A DNA stretch of 24,842 bases from Smittium culicis (lineage: Eukaryota; Kickxellomycota; Harpellomycetes; Harpellales; Legeriomycetaceae). The DNA is taken from assembly GCA_001970855.1 (NCBI GenBank), contig LSSN01000278.1, positions 1-24,842 on the forward strand, written 5' to 3'. Shown here one piece after another: positions 1 through 10,032 of this stretch (the first letter of the stretch is position 1; each line of letters begins with the position of its first letter). A program made the translations under genes and the position numbers. The notes below the pieces were generated by a model. It was not told where the DNA came from. It searched no databases and worked only from the letters and a program-made list of their open reading frames with translations.

Positions 1-321
1 AACCTCGTTCATCAAGCAACTGAGCTATACCAAAATAAATATAATTTCATCCCATTAACAAATGAAAAATCCCAAATTGCTAACTTTGTTAATATGATAA
101 TCCCAAACCTCGAATATGGAAACCCAAAACACGACAAAATCGGTTATGAACTCAAAAATACCATTTTAACTAGACACAACGCTTCTGGTGTCTTCTACCC
201 TCACAACGGACATTGGAATATCCGCCTAAGCGCCCAGATTTTCGTCGACTTGGACGATTTTGATAATTATGGCAAAATCATAGTTGAAACCATCAAACAA
301 GAATTAAATGAATTATCTTGA
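1..321 (+). CDS. Class-V aminotransferase-like protein, C-terminal fragment (5' end outside window)
   Basis: The frame is open from base 1 to the TAA/TGA region at 319-321, giving about 106 residues that are the C-terminus of a longer protein. The visible part contains GYELKNTILTRHNAS, then a Gly-His-Trp segment followed by IRLSAQIFVDLDDF. That Arg-Leu-Ser-Ala-Gln pattern with an Asp-rich DLDDF tail is typical of the small C-terminal domain of fold-type I PLP enzymes of the isopenicillin-N-epimerase-like class-V aminotransferase group. The PLP-binding lysine and the large domain would lie upstream and are not in the window, so substrate and reaction cannot be stated. The first Met shown in this frame (94) is internal, because the frame stays open upstream of it and reads as protein. 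Assignment is by recognition of the C-terminal motif only. Confidence 0.65.
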   Translation, partial: NLVHQATELYQNKYNFIPLTNEKSQIANFVNMIIPNLEYGNPKHDKIGYELKNTILTRHNASGVFYPHNGHWNIRLSAQIFVDLDDFDNYGKIIVETIKQELNELS

Positions 322-3300
322 TTTTTTTTACATCGCTAGCTTCGCTGCTCTTTTATCTACTACTATTATTATCACTTTATATATTAAAATTATTTACTTG
401 CAAAAATTAAAGCTTAGTTTTTATATAAATAATCAAACGCAAATATTTACCATTATAGCCTACTAATAAAAATCATTTTTTTAGTATAATATATTTATTA
501 AGAGTAAGAGTAATATAATGTGCCAAATTTAGGCTTGGAATCTACATCCATAAACGCTATGAGATATCTAATATCAATTTCTTAAAAAAATTTAAAACAG
601 AAATGCTAACTATACGCCACAATAAAATGGATTCGATTTAATAATAGTATATTTTAAGTTTGAGTATTACTGAAATAAATAAATTGGGCATTATTACGGA
701 GGAATGTCGATGAAATGATTATTTTATAATGTAACCTGTAGAATATAAAGTATCATAAAGCCTAGTAATACAATAAAAAGGCATGTGTTTTATTTAAAAT
801 AAAAGTAGAAAGAACTTTTGTCATCACAACTGATCTACTATTAATTATACAATAATTAGCTAAGTAATATTACTCTTAAAAAAGTTTTATCATTTGTAAG
901 AATTTCAATAATTTGAATTAAATACAAAATGCTAGATTTATACTAACAATATTTCGGAAAAAAAGCTGTAAAGGAAAAGTATATGAAAAAAAATAATAAT
1001 AAATATTTAAAAAATTATTAGGACCTGCTCTACACTCAGGATGATCAACAAGTAGATTAAATATCAGTACTGGGAAATTGATCATTAAAGCCCGCAATGG
1101 CGATAATTTATCAATTTATCAATTGACATACAGATAACGGTTAGTATTAGGGTTAGTAGAAAAGAAATTAGATTCATTATTTTTTAAAAATTTGAAATTA
1201 AAATATATTAAATAGTAAGATAATAGTACAATATCCGTTGGATTAATTAATAGTTGCAATATATCGATTTTCTCTTATAAACAAAGACGAATTATCTGCT
1301 AGGTAAAATCTAGTTGATTTATTTTGAAAAGATATCTGTAGATAGGTATAAAAATGTCTAAAAAATATTTATTCCCTTCTGAGAAAAATACCGTTTCCTG
1401 AAAAATCACGATTAATCTTTTATTTTTTATAATTTTTAAACATGACATTAATTTTTATTTTCTATTACTCTAAATATTATTATATTTAAACTATTTCTCG
1501 GATATACTTTCCTCATTTTATTGATGAAAATATTCGCTCAAATAAGATCTTGTATGGAAAAAATTTATTGTAAAGAATTTAAAATTTTCTATTATTATTA
1601 AGCATTTTATTGCAGATAAAAATAGTACAATTAAATAAAATGACTCGAATATACCTATAAATTCAATCTAAAAATATAATTTTTATTTTTATATTTTGTA
1701 AATGTAACTAGATCTTAGCATACCTTTCTATAAAAATACTAAATAATTAAAGGTATACATATTTAATTTTTATTTGCTATGTGTTATCTGTACATTTTAT
1801 TTATATGCTATCTAAGCTCTTATTGCTTCAAATTGGTGATTTTTTTAATCAAAATTAGCAAAGTAAAAATATTTATGCAATAATTCTCTAACTCTTACAA
1901 AATAATCAGGATATCTATATATATTTATTTTATATTATTTTTTATTTAAATTCACTTTTCAAGCTAATTTATCAGTTAGGTAGCACATTACAAAATATAA
2001 AAGTAATTAATGAGTGTAATTATATGTATAATTATAATTAAAAGACATATCGTGTGGTAATTAATAGACTTTGCTTCAATATAAAATTACTCGATTTAGT
2101 ATTTGATTTATTTTATCATTACAATATATTTAACTTTTAGATATAAACTAATAATTCAAGTAATATAATTGAAAGTTTTTTTTTTTTTTTGAATATTTGA
2201 ATGTTTTTTATTACTGAATGGGTAATAATATAAAGCAAATGAAATAATACATTTAGTATGCGCAATAAAGTTAAATTTTTTCTTCAGATATATTAGATTT
2301 GATTGCTTATTAAAATATTGACCCTTTATTGATTTCTAGTATTTTTTTTAGCGTTATGTATTTGTAAATTTAACATAAATATATTCATGTTTATATTTTT
2401 TTATTAATTATTTATACAATATCTAAAAAAAGTAAATCTAACTATACATAATATCTTGAACTGAAACCAGAATTTAGTTGAAAAAATTCGAATATAGTTT
2501 TTATACAGCTCCAAAGTGTAGTATGGAAAAACTAAGATTCAACTACCTATCCAAAAGGCTATACTGTAAGACATTCTGTCTTATAGATCTTAGGCGCTAT
2601 TCGGTAAATAATGTTGTATCGACCATTATAAAAACACAAAGCCTAAATAATTCAAAACCTTTCAAAATATAAAACTACTTAAATTATTTAATTTGATCAT
2701 TTCATTTTCTGAAAGTATAACATGTTATTATTATTATTTTTTTAATATTGGTTTCTTATCAATATCTACACTTGCGCACTAATAAATATAATAAAAATAT
2801 CAAAATATCAAAATCTTAACTTTACACTCTTTATTCCTGTTCCACTATATCTGATAAAAATTAAATTATAAATAAATTATTAATATTTACTACAAAATAA
2901 AACCGTGACTTTATATTCACTTCATTTCATCTCGGTCATATAAAAATGAGCTCTAGCTTAAAGTAGATGGATTATTTTAACTTTTTTTGATTCCGCGCTG
3001 ATATCATAAGGTTAAGCTTGTTGACAAACCCAATAATATGCAATTCATTAAATAATATAATACACTTATACCCTTATAGATTGCTATATTTAACCCTTTC
3101 AGGTGTGGTTGGATGTTTTTGAACTAGCAAAATTATCCAGCCAAACGATAACTGATAAACCAATTTAGTATTTTAATGATTTATTTGCTATTAGTTCCAA
3201 AGCGTCCAATAACTAATGATGATAATAAGTTTATCCAATTATGATTTTAATTCAAGCTAAAAAGTGTTGGCGCCTTAATCGGTTAATGGCCTTACTCTTT

Positions 3301-3400
3301 TATAAAATTGGCTAAAATAAAAAGTGTTAGCAATACTATTTAGCTCAAAAAGACAAAAATATACCCATAGGCTTTTTTGATTTGTGTGCTGGCGAGTATT

Positions 3401-3417
3401 TGTCGGATAAAGACTAA
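3401..3417 (+). promoter_or_regulatory. 17-nt motif shared with the SNF2 gene upstream region (copy 1)
   Basis: TGTCGGATAAAGACTAA lies about 450 nt upstream of the Oca6-like start codon. A copy with one mismatch (TGTCGAATAAAGACTAA) lies at 9760-9776, upstream of the minus-strand SNF2 gene. The orientation relative to the gene differs between the two. A 16/17 match between two non-coding upstream regions suggests a protein-binding site or a shared small repeat. The function is inferred only. Confidence 0.3.
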
Positions 3418-3545
3418 ATTTTGGTGATTTTTCAATAATTCAACACTAATTCTTAAAACTAGCCGACAAAAAAAACATTATGTACAAGTTAAAATATAAA
3501 CCTAATTCTACAAACTCATTTTAATAATTCGCTCAAGCTTTATTT

Positions 3546-3555
3546 CGCTTTATTT
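3546..3555 (+). promoter_or_regulatory. CGCTTTATTT promoter-like motif (copy 1, upstream of Oca6-like gene)
   Basis: CGCTTTATTT on the coding strand sits inside a tandem arrangement (3537-3558 reads GCTTTATTTCGCTTTATTTT). The same decamer occurs again at 3824-3833, and in the same coding-strand orientation upstream of the SNF2 gene. It is a candidate cis-element based on recurrence alone. Confidence 0.3.
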
Positions 3556-3823
3556 TGCTTGTAAATTTGATGTGTTTTTCGTCTAGATTTTGTATTGGTT
3601 CAATATCTTTAGTTTCATTTTCGTTTTTTTTTTTTTTTAGATTTATACACAAGTTTATTGATACCTTTTAACTTTTTTTTTTTAATAAAGGTTCAAAGAT
3701 AATTTCCTTCTCTTGGCGTAGAAATAAATCGAACTGCTTTGCAAATTTTATATGAAATTAATATAATTAGAAATATTTCCCCACATTTTGCAAAACGTCA
3801 CCCCAATTTAATATTTTCCCTTC

Positions 3824-3833
3824 CGCTTTATTT
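3824..3833 (+). promoter_or_regulatory. CGCTTTATTT promoter-like motif (copy 2, 35 nt before ATG)
   Basis: Second exact copy of the decamer, ending 34 nt before the Oca6-like ATG at 3868. It is preceded by a C/T-rich stretch (CCCTTC). It may be a core promoter or 5'-UTR element. Support is limited to position and recurrence. Confidence 0.3.
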
Positions 3834-3867
3834 AAAAGACAGATATTTTTAGCTTGGAAATTCTATT

Positions 3868-5617
3868 ATGAGATTATCGAACTTTTTAGTACCGCCATTT
3901 CGATTTGGCCAAGTAGAGAAAAAAGTTTATCGAGGTGGCTACCCTAAAATCAGAAATTTCTCTTTTTTAAAAACGTAAGATTTTTGTTACACATATCTCT
4001 TAACAGCAATTTCAGTTAATTCAAAAATTTCAAACTTCATAGTTCTTAGTACAATTATGTATTATCAATCTGTTTAGGTTAAGATTAAAGGTTATAATTT
4101 CTCTCATTCCAGATGAGCCAAATGAAGATTTAAAAGAGTTTTGTAAAGCGGAAAATATCACACACATTTTTATCCCAGTGGAATTGCCGGACGAGAATGT
4201 GACTCTAAACAATGAAATCGTTTCCAAAAGTTTACAAGTAAATCACTTATGTATTAGTTTTTTATTACATCTAATTTACAAGCATTAATTTTTTTCAAAT
4301 ATAAATACTGCTATATCCCTTTTTCATTAAACTTATTTCCTTGATAGATAATAACCGATCCAGAAAATAGTCCTGTATTCTACCATTGTTTAAATGGATC
4401 TAATGTAACCGGCTTACTTACCATGTGCCTCAGGAAGTTACAACTTTGGACAGCACATTCATACGAAATAGAATATTTAAGGTATCTTGAACGTGCGTCT
4501 TCTATAAATACGTATTTTCTGATTTTTGTTAAAACGATTAATAAAATTTAGGTTCGAAAAGAATGGTGAAATGATATCAGAAGAGAGCGAATTCTTAAAC
4601 GATTACAAAGGTTCTGATTTAGTTCTTAGCGTCCCATATGCTTTTTGGTTATGGCCGCATAAAAAAGTACAGATTAAAAACGATCCAAATAATTTGCCAT
4701 TTTCAAAGAATACTCACCCGACTTTACCAAAGGTAAAGCTTTCTAATTCCAATATGGTAGAGGTAAAAGAAAAAACCGAGGACACATCTACGGTGCTAAC
4801 TCCTCATTCATCAGGGCTTTTAGATTTACCATCAATAAAAAACGAGAAGAACAAAATTCTGAGGCTGAAATCGCAAGAGACTAGGTCTATTAATCCTATA
4901 ACAAAGAGCACAGATCTCGAATCCGCCATGATAGGCCATGTTTCAGAAAGCCTTCCTGGCTCAAGGAATCGAACACGGTCATCAAGTGTAAGCAAAAATC
5001 CCGAAAGTTTAGTAGGCGTATTTAATGCCAACAACAATAACAACAATAACAACAATAACAACAATAGCAGCAGTATCAACACCACTTCAACAACTAATTT
5101 GATAAACTCTCCGCCGCCCATTTCAGGCGAGATAAGGAATGTTTTAGCGGGTGATAAGAACAACGATTCGTACTTGACCGATGTAATTATCAACGCCTTA
5201 AAAAACGATCGCGACAAGTACATTGATATAGTTAATTGCAGCAGCGAAACTATGCCCAGATTACTTGACGACGTCTCGCATATGCTGCGTCATCAAAGAA
5301 ATAGCATGCATTTGGAATTCCTTGAATCGCTGTATAAATCAATACCACCAACCTACACTAGCAGTGATTTGGCTATCCCAATCGACTGTTTCAATACTGC
5401 TCCCAACTTTTCCGATACTTCCGACAATGATAGTATAGATAAAGGACCAAATGTAGAAAAAGAGCATGAAATCATAACCAAAAACAACGATGAAAGGTAC
5501 TTGGAAACGCAGGCGAATAATGACTTTAAAATGCTCCAAGAAATGGAGCTGATGATCGAAAACTTACACACCTCCCCGCTACTCGATGCACTATGCATTG
5601 AAGGACTAGGAACCTAA
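3868..5617 (+). CDS. OCA6: Oca6/Siw14-family (PF03162-type) atypical phosphatase-like protein, 4 exons, 488 aa
   Basis: Exons 3868-3974, 4078-4237, 4348-4481 and 4552-5617 join in frame (1467 nt including TAA). The introns begin GTAAGA, GTAAAT and GTATCT and end TTTAG, GATAG and TTTAG. Residues 1-180 are the family domain: VPPFRFG and VYRGGYPKIRNFSFLK (residues 8-35), IISLIPDEP, then YHCLNGSNVTGLL with the nucleophile-position Cys103 and MCLRKLQLW after it, and FLNDYKGSDLVLS to the end. The Arg expected six residues after the Cys in an active HCX5R loop is Val109. Diverged loops of this kind occur in Oca6-type members as I recall, so the domain may be non-catalytic or unusual. In yeast, Oca proteins act with Siw14 in inositol-pyrophosphate and stress signalling. 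Residues 181-488 are a Ser/Asn/Asp/Glu-rich extension with a 12-Asn run (294-305); yeast Oca6 is much shorter. An in-frame TAG 18 nt upstream supports this ATG, although that TTTTTAG could also be a splice acceptor. Convergent with the SNF2 gene. Confidence 0.8.
5030..5065 (+). repeat. AAC/AAT trinucleotide microsatellite encoding poly-Asn
   Basis: Twelve codons in the pattern AAC AAC AAT repeated four times encode Asn294-305 of the Oca6-like protein, followed by three Ser codons. A trinucleotide unit keeps frame if it expands or contracts. The opposite strand reads as a Leu run in a shadow frame, which is not a gene. Confidence 0.85.
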
Positions 5618-6344
5618 AAAAAAAGATATAAATACAAGTAAAAACAATAATTTACATAAATCTATAGTCAAAAACAGTAAAGCATTATTTTATTCCCCCA
5701 CCACTTCTCCGCTTTTTAAAATCGCATGATCATCTTCAACATACGCCTTTTATGAATCATCTTAGTTCGGTTACTTCTACCTAAACACATTCCTTTTCAC
5801 ACCTATATTTAAAATTAAAAATTATGCTTGCTTTGTACATACAAATACAAATACAAATTCATTGCTTGAATCAAAAATCTGCCTTGATTTTACACTTTAC
5901 ACTTTATACTTTTTTATTTTTTATATTTTATTATAAGATATTAAAGCATAAAATGAAGGGGGGAAAATGATGATAACGTGAGCGGGATATTCTGCAATTA
6001 CTGGAAGTCGTTTTATCGGAAAATATACTTTTATTGATTCTGTTTGTTTATAATAAAGACTTTTTTTTTATTAATTGACTGTATAAATACTCATGAATAA
6101 GTATTGAATATTAAACAGTAGCAGATTGTGTGCAGATATAAAAAATTTAGGATACTTTGGATAACTAAATAATTTTTTATCTAATTTTTAATTTATATAT
6201 TATTTACAGTTTAGTTTTAAATTTAGTATAATGAGCTCTAAAATTCAATATGTCTTTTTTTTTTCATTTTGTAAAGAGAATTTCTTACAGATGACAAAAT
6301 AAAAAAAAAAGGCCTTAAATATATGTCTATTAGAAAATTACGAA
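5618..6344. other. Convergent 3' intergenic region between Oca6-like and SNF2 genes
   Basis: 727 bases separate two genes that converge on it, so it should hold both 3' UTRs and polyadenylation signals. An A-run and ATAAATA-type sequence directly follow the Oca6-like stop. A T/A tract around 6300-6310 follows the SNF2 stop on the minus strand. It also has short tandem-like ACACTTTACACTTTATACTT sequence near 5890. No ORF or RNA gene is seen. Confidence 0.6.
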
Positions 6345-9068
6345 TTAATCGTGGTAGTTTAAATATGAAGCAGGGCTTCTATCGGTGATTGCGTCAAGAT
6401 CAGTAGGGGAAATAAACAGGTCGTCAGGAATGCTTTCGTCCAAGCTGTAACTAGAAATCCTTTCGCCAATCTCAGCAAAATCAGATTTGATTCTCTCCGC
6501 TGCGCTCGAAGAAAGAATCTCAGCTAAATCGATTATTCCAGCTCCATCACCTAAATCAATCAAGCTGTTTACATTAGCTTTAGGATAGTTTGGTAAATTT
6601 TGCCCATTGGTGCTTTTGTTGAACGAAACAGTACTGTTGACCAAGCTGGAAATTCCTTTGAAATGCTTCTTGTGAATAACAAGTTTTTCAAGTTTCCTTT
6701 TATTACTTGCGCGCTCCAAGATGTATTCTTCGACAGATGCAGATGTGACAAAACGGTATACAATTACAGGTTTTTTTTGACCGATCCTATGGGCTCTATC
6801 AATAGCCTGCAAGTCCATTTGAGGGTTCCAATCACTATCAATAATAATAACGGTATCTGCAGTTGAGAGGTTGATTCCTAGACCTCCAGCTCTTGTAGAA
6901 AGGAGGAACAGCTGAAGCTTGCTGTTGACGTCGTTAAATTCATTTATTTGAGAAACTCTGTCAGTGTGGCTGACGCCTCCATCAATTCTGGCATATTCGT
7001 AGTTGCGCATATTCAGATAAAACGCTAAAATATCGAGCATTTTAGTCATTTGAGAGAAAATGAGGATACGATGCTTGTCTTTTGTGGGTTGTTTATTTTC
7101 AGGGTCAAGTAAACGCTTTAGAAGGACATCAAGAACCAATAATTTACCAGATTCGCGGACTAGTGATTCGTTGATAAGGTAGTCAGATTCAGGATCAGTA
7201 GGGTCAATTAACGGGAAGTCATAAATAAATGGGTGGTTACAAATCTTGCGTAGTTGGATAAGTCTGAATTTGAGGTTTAAATTAGCAACGCGTTTTTTAG
7301 CATTGGTAGTAGGAGTTTGATCCAATTCAACAGGTTTAGATTCAGGGAGGGGTTTGTTAACCTGTGTAAAATCATATTCGTTGTCAGATTCTAAATCACC
7401 TAGCATCGAAGTACATTCTTTTATAACTTCTGCGGCACGTTTTTTAGCATTTCTAGGTCCGGACATAGTAAAGTTATCAGAGATTGGGTCAAGTTCTTGG
7501 ACATTTTCACCAGACATTTTATTTATAAGAAACTTTCTAATGTCATTAGAGAGTGCAGCGGTGTAATAATTACTTTGAGAAGAGGTCATAGGGCAGCTAA
7601 TAATGTACTCGCGCTTGGGTGGCAAATTAGATTCAACTTCAGTTTTTAGGCGCCTTAGGAGGAAGGGGCGTAGAATGTGGTGCAGCTTGGAAATAATTTG
7701 ATCTTGGGCTTCAGAGTTAATGATTCTCTCTTTACCAGTTTGTTCGTTTATGTCATCAAAATCAAACCATTCTTGAAATTCAGTTAGATCGTCAAAAATG
7801 TCAGGGAGCAAAAAATTAAGCAAGCTCCATAGCTCAGAGAGCTTATTTTGTAGAGGGGTTCCAGAGAGCAATAAGCGATTTGCAGACTGATAGGATTTCA
7901 ATTCTCTTATTAGCTGGCAGTTTAAGTTTTTTAAACGCTGGCCTTCGTCAACAACAATGTACTTCCAAGCAAAATGGCGGAGGTATTTACTGTCGCGCAT
8001 AGAGATTTCATAAGTTGTAATAACAACAGGGAATCTTTTTGATAGCTGTTGGTTCAAGTGTTTTTTTCTTAGAGCAGCTCTTTCTTCGGGGAGACCGTGA
8101 TAAAGAACGACAGGAGTGGAGGGGCTAAATCTGTTGAATTCAGAAACCCAATTTCCCAAAGTAGATAATGGGCAAACGATTAAAAATGGGCCCCATACTT
8201 GCTGGTCACGTAAAAATGTGATGAATGCAATAGTTTGTAGGGTCTAATTAATAAAAAAAAAAAGTTGCACAGAGATTTTTTTGAGTTTAATTATGCAAAA
8301 GAAAGAGAAGAAAAGAAAAAAGAAAGCGTAAATACTTTTCCTAGGCCCATTTCATCAGCAAGAATTCCATTTAGGCCGTTTTCGTACAAGGATATTAGCC
8401 ATTGCATGCCTTCGATTTGGTAAGGACGCATAGTTCCAACAATACTCTTGGGTTGGCCATTTTCCAGCAAATCATATTCCTCAGGACCATTTTGAGACTC
8501 TTCGATGTTAGAATCTAGATCAATAACTTGTACATCAATATTATTATTCGAGAAGTCAGTTAATTTCTTTTGAGATTTAGTTTTTTTAGAGGGTGGGGAG
8601 GTGTTAGTCCTGGCTTTTTTAGATCTGCGAGTTTTGACTCTTTGAACGTCGTTTGGCGAGTTATTTGCTAGGGCTGCGTTTTGTTTATCGATTTTTCTTT
8701 GGCTGCGTTCTAGCTTTTTCATTTTATCAATATTTTGCTTTTCGATTTTTTGGGCTAGGAAAGAAGCGTATATCGAGGATTTGTCAAGCAAGAAGTTGAG
8801 TCTCTGAACTTTTTTCTTCTCGCTAATTTTAGACTCATACTCAGTGACAGCCTATTTTTTAATAATTAGAATAAAACGATATTGAAATTATATGATTTAA
8901 ACTAAAATTTTAATGTAGTTGGGGGGGGGGGGGTTGGAAGAATGTGGGTACCTTTTGTTTTAGCTCTTTGACAGAGTAAGTGGGGACAAACTCAGAGTCA
9001 TCGTTTTTGGATATTTGCGAAGAGCTGATAGTTGGTTTAGATTTAGAATCGGGACTAAAAGTAAGCAT
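6345..9068 (-). CDS. IRC5: SNF2-family chromatin-remodelling ATPase, HELLS/LSH/DDM1/Irc5 type, 3 exons, 843 aa
   Basis: Exons on the minus strand are 9068-8952, 8851-8336 and 8243-6345. All junctions are phase 0, with introns beginning GTACCC and GTATTT and ending AATAG and ATTAG. The length (843 aa) is close to human HELLS (about 838). Domain order: N-terminal coiled segment ([20 protein letters not shown], about 55-75), a basic nuclear-localisation-like stretch (about 111-135, KTRRSKKAR and SKKTKSQKK), then the helicase core. Motif I is DEMGLGKT, split by intron 2 between Lys211 and Thr212. Motif II is DEGQRLKN at about 310, motif III is SGTPLQNK at 338, motif V is [12 protein letters not shown] at 660, and motif VI is [11 protein letters not shown] at 690. 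These proteins use ATP to move nucleosomes; relatives support DNA-methylation maintenance, heterochromatin and recombination control. Motif II has Gln where HELLS relatives usually have His. An in-frame TAG 36 nt upstream supports the start. All core motifs are intact. Confidence 0.93.
8921..8933 (+). repeat. 13-G homopolymer inside SNF2 intron 1
   Basis: Thirteen consecutive G (C on the gene strand) lie within intron 1 (8852-8951), about 17 nt inside its 5' splice site. It is striking in a genome where nearly all homopolymers are A or T. It could be a slippage-prone site or an assembly error-prone run. No effect on the reading frame, as it is intronic. Confidence 0.85.
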
Positions 9069-9759
9069 AGTGGGATATTTGGGCAAGTACAGCGGTAGCT
9101 AAAGGATTTTATAAAGTTATATCCTTCAAGAACAAAAAGGCTAAAGCGTGAATAAAAAATCAGCTAAATTTGAAGGGGAAAGGGGTTATGGTTGAATTGG
9201 GATACAAGTTGATGAACGTAAGAGTAAAAAAGGCGGGATATTTGGTACAGCTAACAACCTTTATGTGCTTAGCTAAAAGCTTGTATAGAGCGAAAATTTT
9301 TAAAGTTGATTAGCGAGGAGGATTATAAAGACGATAGACATGAATCAAATGAGTTTTAAAAGCATGGGTTTGAAAGGAAGAATGATATTTAGCGTCTTAT
9401 ATATGCATCAACCAGACTAAACAAAAAAAATTTTATTCCGCAGCTATAATTACAAAAAATATAATAAAATTAAGTGCATACAGCCACAAGATTTATACAT
9501 TATGGAGTCAGCTTATTAATTTTTTTATTTCGACTTTTGAAATCAAGATGATTGCACCTATACAAACACACTATTGGTTAGCATATTCGACACATTTAGC
9601 ATTATTTTGACTCCATTTTCCTCATTTGAAAGAGATTTACATTATTTGAGAGAGGAAAGAATAATTATTGGCTCGATTTGTTTATTTTACGGTCTGAATT
9701 ATGAATACGGGATATAGTTGGTGGAATTAGCGATAAGTATTTAATGGTAGAGGCTAATT

Positions 9760-9776
9760 TGTCGAATAAAGACTAA
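9760..9776 (+). promoter_or_regulatory. 17-nt motif shared with the Oca6-like upstream region (copy 2)
   Basis: TGTCGAATAAAGACTAA matches 3401-3417 with one mismatch. It lies about 690 nt upstream of the SNF2 start on the non-coding strand relative to that gene. A site role is suggested only by recurrence in two upstream regions. Confidence 0.3.
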
Positions 9777-9827
9777 TTAAGATTAAACAAGAAGTGTGTC
9801 GATAATTAACAAAGGGTTATATAGACA

Positions 9828-9894
9828 GCGAAATAAAGCGACTGAGATCTTAGTAGTAACTTTATGATAAAAAAAAAAGAGCGAGATAAAGCGA
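9828..9894 (-). promoter_or_regulatory. Paired GCGARATAAAGCGA motif (CGCTTTATYT on the SNF2 coding strand)
   Basis: Two near-identical 14-mers, GCGAAATAAAGCGA at 9828-9841 and GCGAGATAAAGCGA at 9881-9894, lie about 53 nt apart. Read on the SNF2 coding strand they contain CGCTTTATTT and CGCTTTATCT. That is the same core and orientation as the two copies upstream of the Oca6-like gene. They are distant from the SNF2 ATG (about 760-825 nt) and also lie 140-200 nt beyond the PDA1 stop, so which gene they would serve is uncertain. Confidence 0.3.
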
Positions 9895-10032
9895 GGAACA
9901 AAGGAATGGAAAGAAATGGAATAGTAGTTGGATTATAGAGATATTTATAAACTGATATAGATAGATTGGGGGAGGGGGGAAGAATTAAAGGTGTATTGAA
10001 ATTAGTAAAAGTTGGGAGACAAGATGGCCCGA

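Larger units (their letters stand above)
322..3867. other. AT-rich intergenic spacer, no supported gene
   Basis: About 3.5 kb of very AT-rich DNA between the aminotransferase-like gene end and the Oca6-like gene. It has many homopolymer A/T runs and no long or family-recognisable ORF. Slightly less AT-rich patches occur around 1020-1105 and 2490-2650, and they could be worn remnants of coding or mobile DNA, but nothing is recognisable. The last about 500 bases (3380-3867) are the likely promoter side of the downstream gene and carry the short motifs listed separately. No tRNA with a convincing A box, B box and cloverleaf was seen. Confidence 0.6.
9069..10032. other. Intergenic region: SNF2 promoter side and PDA1 3' side
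   Basis: 964 bases between two minus-strand genes, so the low end is the SNF2 promoter and the high end is the PDA1 3' UTR/terminator. It is less AT-extreme than the large spacers and purine-rich on the plus strand. It contains the repeated GCGARATAAAGCGA motif and the 17-nt motif given separately, and a G-rich run (GGGGGAGGGGGG, around 9968-9979) just beyond the PDA1 stop codon. No ORF or RNA gene is recognised. Confidence 0.55.

Noticed and set aside
1147..1156. TTAGGGTTAG telomere-like sequence
   Set aside because: Only about one and a half repeat units; expected by chance in AT-rich DNA and not evidence for an interstitial telomere.
2478..2672. 64-codon plus-strand open stretch in a slightly less AT-rich patch
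   Set aside because: It starts with TTG rather than ATG, has no recognisable motif and no clear splice context. It might be a worn fragment, but it cannot be supported as a gene.
4804..5223. Minus-strand 139-codon frame with a poly-Leu run
   Set aside because: Antisense shadow of the Oca6-like exon 4; the Leu run is the complement of the Asn microsatellite.
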